From Fasciolopsis buskii (lineage: Eukaryota; Platyhelminthes; Trematoda; Plagiorchiida; Fasciolidae): DNA of 64,000 nt. The position numbers and the translations under genes are program-made. Shown here piece after piece: positions 9,781 through 21,004 of this stretch (the stretch's first letter is position 1; each line of letters begins with the position of its first letter). Where the stretch lies: the NCBI GenBank assembly GCA_008360955.1, contig LUCM01006151.1:53060-117059 (forward strand). The letters are read 5' to 3'. The notes under the pieces are model-generated. The model saw only the letters and a list, made by a program, of their open reading frames with translations, searched no databases and was not told the DNA's origin.

Positions 9781-12700
9781 GTAAGTGTGATCCTGGGATA
9801 GACTATTCTTAATGAAGAAAGTTGTCAGGAATAGTATGAAGTAGTGAATCTTCATGTATAAATTATTATTATTATTATTATGAATTATCAGTCATTATTG
9901 AAGTCAAATCAATAATGAAGGTCTTTTGGCTTTCGGTAGACAGTTGAGGCTTTCGCAAAGATTATATTTCCAAACAACAACAATAATGGGGTCTCCTTAG
10001 AACAGATCCTGGATTTCAAGTTAAATTAATGAAATCATTTTTTTTTCTCAGAGTGCATCTACCGGCTCTGTTCTCTCGACTACCACATCAGTCTGTTCCA
10101 TTGGTTGTTGTTGTTTTCCGTTCCGACAAGTGAAATTTCGTGAATGCGATACTTTCAGTTGGGGCAGCAGAGGAAATAACCACTGAGACTTTCACGTTTA
10201 TAAATTATCAGTAGCCACAGGCTGTTAAAGGGATTGCAGTCTCATTGAATACTAAACACGCTGGTTAATTCGGCAATAGACGATTAGGTGCTATCCGCCC
10301 GTTGACACTGCGAATCTGTTTAAATCCTGTAGGTTTCATACTACTCCCAGTCCCAGGTTTGCGTTTAACTGGTCTTCTCTTGTGGTGTTATACACGTCTG
10401 TCGCTGTGGGATGATTACTTTTCGTTGCTTTCATGCTGTAAGCATGTGATAATTATTCCATTCATTCTATGCTCGCCTACTAGTCCAGCTTTGACATTGA
10501 ATGATAGTTTCAATTTTAACAACCGCTTGCCTAGAACCGAAGTGCTCTTTGTTTTGTTTACTTCTTCGTACCACTGTTTACTTAAAGGCAAAGTGAACCA
10601 AAGATTACCGCTAGGCGAGGTAAGTAGTACGCGAAAAGGATTATCTAAGCGTGGGATGATTTCGAAATGGTGAACATCTTCGTCTGTCGCAGTTGGCCAT
10701 TCATTGGATGATTCCGTTGATTTCAACCCCGTAATCTTGTTTTGTCCGATTTGGGCAGCTTATTGATTTTTTTACCGTCTTTACATTCCACTGATTGACC
10801 ACCTCTATCCATTTTTCCAGTGCTGCCTCCTTTGGATAATCTTGTACCTCAAATAATTCCGTAGAACACGATTCCATCCTGTTTACGGAGTTAAATTCTG
10901 TTTTGAATGACTGGATCCCGGTACCCACAACCCTACGGCACCACCATTGCTGATAAAATCCGTACCACATTCTAGTAGTACTATAAAGACGGTGCTGAAA
11001 TGCTAACAGTCTGCACTTACCATACATGTACAGTGGCTGTGCCTCTGAACATTATAGAAGAATCAGTGTAACTGTTGCAATGGCCACTGGAATTTTATTC
11101 CGTTTTTGGCAGTCGCACAACACCGCGGGGATTTCAAATTAGCAAAAACAAATCAAGTCTTCTGTACACGTGAAGACGTTTCATCCAGTTTGCAATCACC
11201 TGGTGAGATGTAATTGCTCAAAGACGAAACGTTGTTCTTTTCTGTTCAAGACCAAAAGTCGAGTTTGGGCAAATGTTATCCTGCAACAACATTTTACACT
11301 GAAGATGTAAAGCTCATTCTAAACCTAGTCAGATTGCCGGTCAGGCTTTCTAGAAGCACTATTCCTGGGTGAGGATAGGATTAGATCAATTACAAAATTT
11401 AAAAGAATGAATCCAGAAAGAAAACCATGAGAAATGCGATCCATCGTGGAGAACTCGCGTGAAAGTTTCAGTGAGAGGCTACGAAATCGCATAGTGGAAT
11501 GAGTAGAAAAAACTGGTGGAAATACGTCTTCCCGGATATCAATCAGTCAATCGATGATGTATTAATACTTCAATTCGTTATCATCAGATTCCACCAGCTC
11601 TAGTGAGGAAAACCGAATCGAAAGGATATCAATTTTTCTTCGTTTATCGAACCAAACCAAATGGCTTATATTGGTTTCCTCTGGTCACCGTCCAGTCATC
11701 GATTGGTTCACTGGCTAATTAAGTCCATCGTTAATAACTGACTTTATCGTATAAATTTTTCGTTCTATTTATAAATTGGCATAATCCATACCATGTCGCT
11801 ACGGTTGTGCTGATCTTTGACCAGGGTGACATATGACGACTCAGCACCCACTACCGTTACAGAGCAGATAACATGAACCATTGGGAATATGTGTGTTGGC
11901 ATTTGCCTCGTGATTCCCTATTTGCACTCATCCTTTTTCTATTTATTACTGACCTCCTTGCGTCAACGTCCAAACTTTTCCACCGTCTTGCCGATGATGA
12001 CACTCATTTGGTCTCTTCTCTATTCGATCGCTACCCAGGCCGCTACCACCGTTGATCATGATTCTACTTTTCCTAGTGCATCACTTGCATCCGATCTTGA
12101 ACGAGTTTGTGTTTGGTACCCTGCTAACCATATCTGTTTCAATCCTTCCAAGACTTCTTTGTTTTCTGTTTCGCTCAAAGATCTCCCTTATTTTCCCTAG
12201 TTAAACTTTGACCCGAGTTCTCTTCATCTCACTGAATCACTTCCATTACTGCGTTTGTCTATTAGTTCTCTTTTTAGTCTCCTTTTATGTTAACACTTGG
12301 TTCTCGTGCTGTACACTAAGTTTGTTTAGTAATCCGCGCCAGACGCTTTTTCGCAACCACCTATCTTCTACACAGGACAAATCCTCCCGAAACTTGAATG
12401 CTGCAGTCATGTGTTGAGCAGAGTTTCGTCTATCGCTCGTTTTGTTTTTGATCGGGTTCAAGGAAGAGTCGTTAGGTCTATCAGTAGTCCCTCTCTGACC
12501 TCAAATCTGTGGTGGCTTGCTCATCGCAGATCAGTTGCTTAACCCTCTTCTATCGATATTATTTTGGTTTCTATTCTTCCGAAATTGCTCCGGCATTCCT
12601 CTTCCCTTGATTTCTTCGTTCTTGTATTCAGGTTGCCAGTCATCCTTAGCAAGCCTTCATCCCTAGATGTTGAACTTCTTTATTTCAGTATGTTTTTGTT

Positions 12701-15700
12701 CCTCAGGCTGCAGAACTCTTGAACATTCTTCCTGTTTTTGTTTTCCCAACAACCTACAGTCTTTCTGTCCTTAACGTCAGAGTAAACAAGCTGAATCTTA
12801 CCTGAATTTTTCCCATATGTATCCTCCCGTGCAGACTATCTTTTGGTTACGAGGTCTATCTCTTTTGCTGTAAATCACTTTGTGATTAAAATGTGATCAC
12901 TGCAATTCCTACCACATCAGAGACCGCCTTCCTTCTCGTGAGCGGATCTTTCAAGAGAATGAAGCCGATGACTAATTTGGATTGTCAAACTGAGTAAATC
13001 AGGAAGATCACTAGTTTTCGCCAGCCCTTCAAAGTCTGTTCCTTTTTCCAAAACCGACTATAGGAGTTTTATTCAAGTCCGATAACGAAACCGGACTGCC
13101 ACTTTTGAAACAGACGGTAACGGCCCATTTTGCAAGGGAACCTTGGTTCCTGCCTACAACCAACTTCGGCGTAGTAGTTTCACATCACTAGCGGGGGTAG
13201 TTAGCCTTAGTGTGTATATGACTTCCGCAATTAGTGGGTGTGTATATCAAACAATTGTTATTCTTTTCGTCTTCATTTTGTTTCGATTGTCGAGCAGTTT
13301 ACAGCATGGCGGTTTCATAGCTTATTGCGGAATTCTGTTCACCCTGGAAGGTTTCGAACGTGGACACCACTCACGCTTTAGCAGTGCATTTTCTCCAGCA
13401 GCTGAACTAAGTAGCGTTGCCAAAGTATGTTGGTACAGCATCCTTGAGCAAGCGGGAATCCTGATATTAAGCCTTGCCATGCTTGAATCCATTCAGCATT
13501 TGTCAGTTCTACAAAGGTGATGGTTCTCTGTCGAGTTGAATGCACTGTACTTGATAAAATGTCTCGAATTACACTTCCTTCCTCATTCGCGCACCGTTCG
13601 AGTTCATCAATAGGATCGCATTACGATGGTGTCCCACGACACGGTGTATCATTATGCTTCGTTCGGGTTTTTGCAATGCAGGGATGATTACGGAATTATT
13701 TTTGAAGTTCACATTGAAGGAACGGTTGATTTTTGCAGTGTGTTCAGGCAATCTGGTTTCACATGCTCCAATTTACAGATCAAAAGAAACAGTCCGGAAT
13801 AATCTCTCGGAAGAGATCGTTTGCAAAAGACAATTGTTTAAAACTGCCAATGTTATCATCAGTTAAAGTGAAAATGTATGAATTCGATCGTAGTTGGTAG
13901 TCGTAGGTTGTGAAACCGAATTGGTTAAAAAATAAAAAGTGTGCAGTAACTAACACTTTCGATTTTAACTGTTATTCCTCTGTCAGTACAGGCAAGTGTA
14001 CATTCGCCACGCATAGACGGGTCGTTAGGCTAATTTGAACATATGGTGGAGATGGGTTAGCAAGGTTCTTGGTCATTCTTTTTGGCCATGGAAAATTTGG
14101 ATGATTCATTGCTTTCGTTTTAGCCCAAAAGTCCCATATCAGCTCATGATCAGACAACTCACATGTTTCGGTCTCACACGTGAAGCCCGTAAAAGTGGCC
14201 GATGGTGAGAAGATTAGATTACCGTAGAATAAGACTGCAATTTGCCACAACAAGTTCGTGACAATTTTGAACAGCGGGAGGAAACATTTATTGCTCCTTC
14301 CGTTTTCAATAATTAACCGCTGGGACGTCCGTACTTATGACAGCAAAGTTGAGTGAGCCTAATCAGTTGTTTTTAAAACCACTATCTAAAATGCGTTCCT
14401 ATCAGTGAGTGTGAAGACCTATTGCAGTCACATTGCACTGTTGATTTTTTCTTCTTATGGACTAAATGAACATCCGGGTAATATCTAGTCCACAGACGAA
14501 CCAGGAATGGTGTAAGTTCTTACACATATGATGGAACCTACACAAACTGTCTCACTTACTCCTTCGCTGTTTTCTCCTTGCGATGGTGCATGATTATGTA
14601 TGTTGATATCAGCTATGAACAAAAAAGACTAGATCGCATTTAAACTGCTGGTAGTGTTGTCGGTGTGAGAGTTGTGGGTGTTGAATCGTCGTATTCGTAA
14701 CCTCGGTCAAAGATCAGCACAGCTGCAGGAACAAAAGCACTGGTTATACCAGTCTATAAGCAGAGCGGTAAAACCGCATGGTAAGGTCAGTTAAGGATAG
14801 GCCCAATTAGCCAGAGAACCAATATAAGCGATTTATTTTTGTTCGATTGGCGAAAAAAACTGGTGACTGTTTAATTTAGCTCTTCTCACTATAGTTTGTG
14901 GTAGCTGGCAGTAACGAGTCGGAGATCGATAACACCAACCATTGACTGGTTTATTCTAGATCGTGTTTTCTTTCCTATTTGGCCTTGCAAAACAGTCGAT
15001 TGTTTAGAGTTGATGAAATTCGCTGGGTTGGCACTACAAATTTCTAGGTGGAATAGGACTAGCGCACCCACGCACACAGTGGGATAATATTCCCAGGAAA
15101 GCGTCACAGAACTCTGCATTGACAGCTTAAATACAATAGATTAAAACAGCAGTCTAACCGAATTAAAGTCTCACGCGCACATATACCCATGGCTGTGTTG
15201 AGGCGGCTCTTTCCGGCAAGTGCCGACGTGCGCACTTATTGTCGTGTACTGCAGGATAACTGACACATCCACGCAGTTAGTTGTTGTCCATTTTAAAAAA
15301 GAACATTACCAGTAAAACTATCTTGGTTGATTGGACATCAAGTGAATTCGTGTAACAAGCCATCCGGTTGGGCCTCGGTTGATTAAGAACAAAATCACCA
15401 GGCTCATATTCCAAATCCATGAAAGACCACATACACCTTATTTTTAACATGAATCTAAAGCAAACGTATGCACGCCAACAGGCATGTTACTGTGTTGATC
15501 GTCCTCTTAACCACCATAGCCAAGGTTTTAGGTGCGTGTCCGATGTTCTCTCCGTTGTAGTGCAGCGTTACACGTGAGTGCGCTAATTACTTTAATTTTA
15601 TCGCTGACTTTTAAATGCCAGCAGCAATGTCAGCAACGAAAGCGGGATTTACATTTAGTTTCTCAGTTACTGGGATTTGACCTGTTTCTTCTTTTGGTGA

Positions 15701-18700
15701 TTATATATAGATGCCTTAGCCTGGTCGGGAGTCGGTGTCTCGGGCTCCGATTCGACTACTTGACCTGTACGCCTTTCGAAATGCTCCCAAGTGAGCATGC
15801 ATCTCAAACAACCTCTGTTGTGGAGGTTTTGTACACTCCCTTCTCGTGTGGAGATATTTTCACTTAAACGCGAGGACATATGCGAATGCCCCTGCCGTCC
15901 ACAGACAGATCTTTGGTAGCTAATCTAGGAGAGATGGTAAACGTTGATTCCAAACCAACCATGACTGTATACTCACCGTCTTCTGTAGCAGAGAGGTGCG
16001 CTTGGCACCCGGGATGTTTAGGCGCGTCCGCAGGACGTACAAACCGAGGAATCACTCACCGTCCTCAGCAGGTTACGTGAGTCTCAGTTCGTCTCATGGA
16101 TTAGACCAAATAGGGTCCCCTAAGTCAACCGTTTGCTTCAGTCTGGGAAACTGGGTAGTACCAACCCCACAGAGGACTCATGGATCCCGATGAATGGCTG
16201 GTGATGTAAAGATGAATAATAGAACTAGAATGTGTTGTGAACTTTATACATTGTTTCTTTTCCTTTCTCCTTGTTTGCTCGTTGTTTTCATCTTTCGCCA
16301 CAATTCCAATGACCCAACATACGTATATAGATTTGTGCAATATATATAAGGGGACCAAATCGATCGTTGTACTTCCATGCATACGGGGAGTATCCGAAGC
16401 GGTCGAATGCATCCTACGTCCACTAGATATCACAACCACCCACCCTGAGTTGCACTATATTCAACGGAAAGGATCGCGTCGACCAGCACGACCAATCAGG
16501 GATAGCTTGTGCCATTCCTTGCCTCGGATGTGACAAACAATATGTCGGTGAGACAGGCAAACAAATACGCACACGCTTGCACGAACATAGCTTAGCCCTG
16601 CGACGCGCTGACCCACTCTCGCAGATACGGAACCACTGTGTACAAACAGGCCATGAGGTCAACATCAACAACGCAAAGGTAGTCAGCCAGACAAAAGAAA
16701 GGGTGGGCGACTGATTATCGAAGCCCTCCATTCGAATAACTCGTTCAATCGGCATGTCGAGATCGACAAACATTACATCTTAACAAGACCTCGATTCAGA
16801 ATAGAGACAAACAGACGAACAGTGCACCAAAAACGAACGGAACTAGCGATCCCATTCAATCACTCATGTTTGACAACGAGTCCTAGTTAGGATCGAAACG
16901 TCACAATGAACGTATTAACTCAGTGTACGCTTTCTCAGCTATATATATATATATATATAGCTGATTAGAGAATGATGCTCATTCTCGTGGCTCAGGTTCA
17001 GCGGGGTGGTATTGATTTGTTCGCTGAGTTGGGCAATTTGATTGCGAACGTCTCATTACCAGGCGAGGTGACATCATCGATGCTTCGATCTTGTGGCGAA
17101 TGTCTGATTGCTACCGTCCGCTTTACTGGGCCACGTAGACTTTAGAAACCTACTGTAGCGGTGAAAGCACAACATGAAATGATAAAACGCAGTGCTCATC
17201 ATGCTCCGTAAAGTTACATTGGGCTCTCGCCAAATCGGCCCTGTATTCCGCTTTTCTTGTTCACTGAGGTACCACGTTCAGGATGATCAATCATTGGACA
17301 ACGGCCAAGTTCCTTCGAATTCCGGATGTCTGTAGTTCCATCCTCGCCGGTTTAGCCACCAGCGAATTTCGCCTGGCCCTGAATACATGACCTCATCATA
17401 TGCCTCTAAGGAGATTTCCAGAATTAGTGTACGGAAGGTGCTTTTTTGTTGCATTCGTTTCCCCTTCCGAAAAGATCGTATCGCAACACTCTCTGCTGGC
17501 TCAGTCACGTATTGAGGATCCCTGTGCGGTGCATGTTGTTTTGTGCTGCTTACATGCCATGAGTTTGACTGGAATAAACACCGTGGTAGTCAAGCAGTAA
17601 CTCCGTACAGAAGAATGTGAAAATTAGCATGATGCGCATCACGTGTGCGGCAGCCTCATTTATTAGTCTGAAACGATGAGACCACTAGGAAATTTGGCTT
17701 GTTTCACTAATGGTCAAACGTGACAAAAACGAAACGTGCACAAATCCACGAACTGTTGCTTTTCTTCTACCTTTTCATTGACTTCATCCATCCCCTCGTG
17801 GCGGGTTATGCATGTTTTGTTTGCCATACAGTTGGGAATGTGAAAAAAAACTAGTTGATGACAGGTATGATTACGCTAAAGGGCTAGAAATTACTATTAG
17901 GTTCTGATAGTTTCTTTGTTGTATTCGACTGGTCCGTCCGTCCTATGATCATTTGGAATCGCAACTAAGTTTGAGTGCCGCAGTCAGTACAGGTGCCGTT
18001 ATATTCCTGATTGTTGTTCAGATGCTCGACAACAATGTCAGTATTTCTATCGGTACTTTGGGAACTGTTGATTCCTTCGATTTTCGAGTAAGATATCTAC
18101 CACTTCGTGTAAGCAATGGTAAACACCGTAACTAGATCGCGGTTGGCAGTTTATTCGCCAAATTACTCCCCCGTGTATCATGAACGGGCTAAAAACTTGC
18201 CTTTTAAGAATGCGTTGCCTTGAGCTGGTTTAAGTGAACCGAATTGTACGCTGTTTTCCTTTGTGGATAGTGGCTGGAGAATGGGTCGGAGTGGCCGGTC
18301 GATGGTACTGCAAAATCATACGAAAACCCTAGCCAGTGGACTTGTCCGGCTGGAGTGCCGGGTCCAGGTTCACGAACTCTCCCAGGTGGCGATTGGAAAC
18401 AATAGATGATATGGCTTAGTGACGCAATCCTGGGTGTTTTTCTATTCAAAAATTTTCCTTTTTTACACTATTTTTCACCTTATTATCTTTTATTTGTTCC
18501 CTCACTTCCTCGATCTCTCTTTTCTCCTCTCATTGGACAGTAGTGTAACGTGACGACCAAAATCAGAGCGCGTTGGTGCAGCGGTTATATTTTTAACAAA
18601 TGAATTGAATCGAAATGTTTGACGAAAACATTAGTTATTAGCCAGAGTAGCATCCGTCGTCTGTTTTGGGACTACGACAAAACACTTTCGGTTCGACAGC

Positions 18701-20969
18701 TCGATGATCGTTTTGGTGATGATCAAGCGTTTTCCTTGGAATTAAACTGGTTTATAACACAAAATGTGAACTATTTTATGAGTTGATTTTTTTTGTGTGA
18801 GAAGTAATGCATACACTTCCTTACCGTAATACAGTTTTCATGCCATTCCTCTCAACTGTTTCAGGTAGATACCGCATCTGCTCCAATTCTGGCTAATGGT
18901 CATTCCGGTCGGGACATAAAACAGATAACTTGTGCTTGCTCTCTGAAATTTTGGGATACCGTCTACGGTGTGGGTCACACTCTCAGGGAAGCACGCGAAA
19001 ACGCAGCTCGGTTGATGCTGGATCGTCTTTCTCGTGGACCGGTCTCACTTGCAAACAATAATCCTTCAATATCGTCTGGCCAAAAGCCCACGGAGGCTTC
19101 CCTGGTCATCAAATCAACGAAGAAGTTTAACAAAAGTCAAGTAGGCATTTCTGTGTTCCCTAATAAATAAGTTATACTCAAGAAGCAGAAATCGTAGACG
19201 CCATTTCCGCGATTTGATTGGTGTTCTTCGCAAAGATTCGAAAATCTTATGAGCTAAACTGCTGCAGCTTTCGTTCCCAACAGAACCAATGATCTTACGC
19301 TTATGATCGCCGCGGCGGACTCAGCCAAAGGCGACAGTCCATATGTTATTAACGATAATCTAACTAAAGCAAATCGGAGTAGTATATTGATAAGATGATA
19401 CTAAATGTTCAACCAAAGGTCCATTTACAACCTAATTACGTCGTGAATAAAGTCACCATTTCTCATCACGCGGTTCAAAGCATATGATGGTGGAAACTCG
19501 CGGAGCTTGCAGGGATTGTTCGCTTCGATCGCCTGTAGACAGCAGTTTAGGGACATTCTATTCAAGCAATCCCGAACAGTAATTTTCTTCAAACGATCAA
19601 CTGCGTGGCACTGTTGAAATCGAGCCAAAGTTAACTGATTGCCCACTATTTTTTTTACTCCGTAATCAATGTTCGCTTCAACACAAAGAACACGTTAGCT
19701 GCATAAAGTTATACAAATTGAAATAACCTTTATGGTTTCATTTGAAGCTTTCAAGATAATCTGAATAAAATGTCCCCTGCCGAAAAAGCATGGTCGACAC
19801 ATCAATAATCAAGACACACCAGCAACTACCACGCATTAATTAATAATATCGGAAACAGCAGATATCCTCGATCTCAGATATTTTGCTGAATCTAGACCAA
19901 TCTCGGATGCTACGTACAATGAAGCGCAAAAATCCCTGGGATATCAGCTGACCAGGAGCCTGGAAAATTACTGAGCTGGAGTTGGGTGGGGAAATGCAGA
20001 GAAATAGTAAGGGCTGCGGCTATAGGCAATAGTCGCAATCGTAACCGACTTATTAGGAATACTGGCCCACGGAAACTGGGTCTAACCGAACTTACCAAGG
20101 GATCTGGAGGTCAATTGATTCATTCACAGAAGCGTGGCTTAGAGCATTCGATAGAGCATTTCAAAGACCAGTTTAGTTAATCACGTTCGATGAAACGGTT
20201 CCCACGTATATCTGCAAGTGAAACAACGCAGTTAAATATCAGGCCACTATCAGAAATGAATACCAAATGACAATTGGGTCAAATGGGCTGACTCCGTCCT
20301 TCTTCAAGGATGATGGCGAGGTGTTAGCATCGGAGTACACAAAACCCTAAAAATAGACTGAAACAGATTCCTAAGAACTGATGTGAATTGGTGATTGTTC
20401 CGATTTACTCCATCGTTTGTCAAATGAACCCATTTCATTTTTCCTTTCTCTTTATGCGAACAGCTGAAGCTGAATCCGTGTTTGTGAGTCTACATCTACA
20501 CATAACTGTGCACACAAGTGTACCAATGAAATCGTTGTAATTATTTTTTACCCCCTGCGTTCATGTCTTAAATTGTAATTGCAAGTGTAAAAATTATGGA
20601 AGAATTTTTCGTCTGTTTGCAAATATCAGTACCAAATTTCGTAAGTAGTGTATCGAAAAATCGATGTGCCATGTACTGGGTTTTATTGTGAATGGTATAA
20701 TGTTAATAAGACAGCATTGTTGGTAGATGTAATGCGCTAATGGTTCGACTACCGTGAGTAGTCTTTCTCAAGGAGAGTTTTACAATCCTTCAGTTGGTGA
20801 ATGACTGCAGCACAAAGCCGTATCGACCGGTGTCCTGGGGGATTTCGAAGGCGCCCAACCCGATAGGCTCACTGGACTCATGGTTGAAGCGAAGACGACT
20901 TACAACGACCATGTAGGTAGGGCGTAACAAACATTTGAGCTAATTCTGTTTCAGACTGACCGGAACCGA

Positions 20970-21004
<35 letters not shown>

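Larger units (their letters stand above)
19860..20879 (+). repeat. 1,020-bp inverted repeat, left arm
   Basis: Each position x here pairs with 42974-x in 22095-23114, with no indel. All segments I compared directly are identical. It contains an RTE-like LINE linker, an unassigned 300 bp, the hairpin-CGAAAC repeat and part of a tRNA-like SINE head. The loop is 1,215 bp (20880-22094). It lies wholly in intron 2 of the Staufen-like gene. Confidence 0.9.

Noticed and set aside
13143..13520. A 125-codon hydrophobic frame as a membrane protein
   Set aside because: No signal for splicing or start context, no motif, and the hydrophobicity follows from T-rich DNA.
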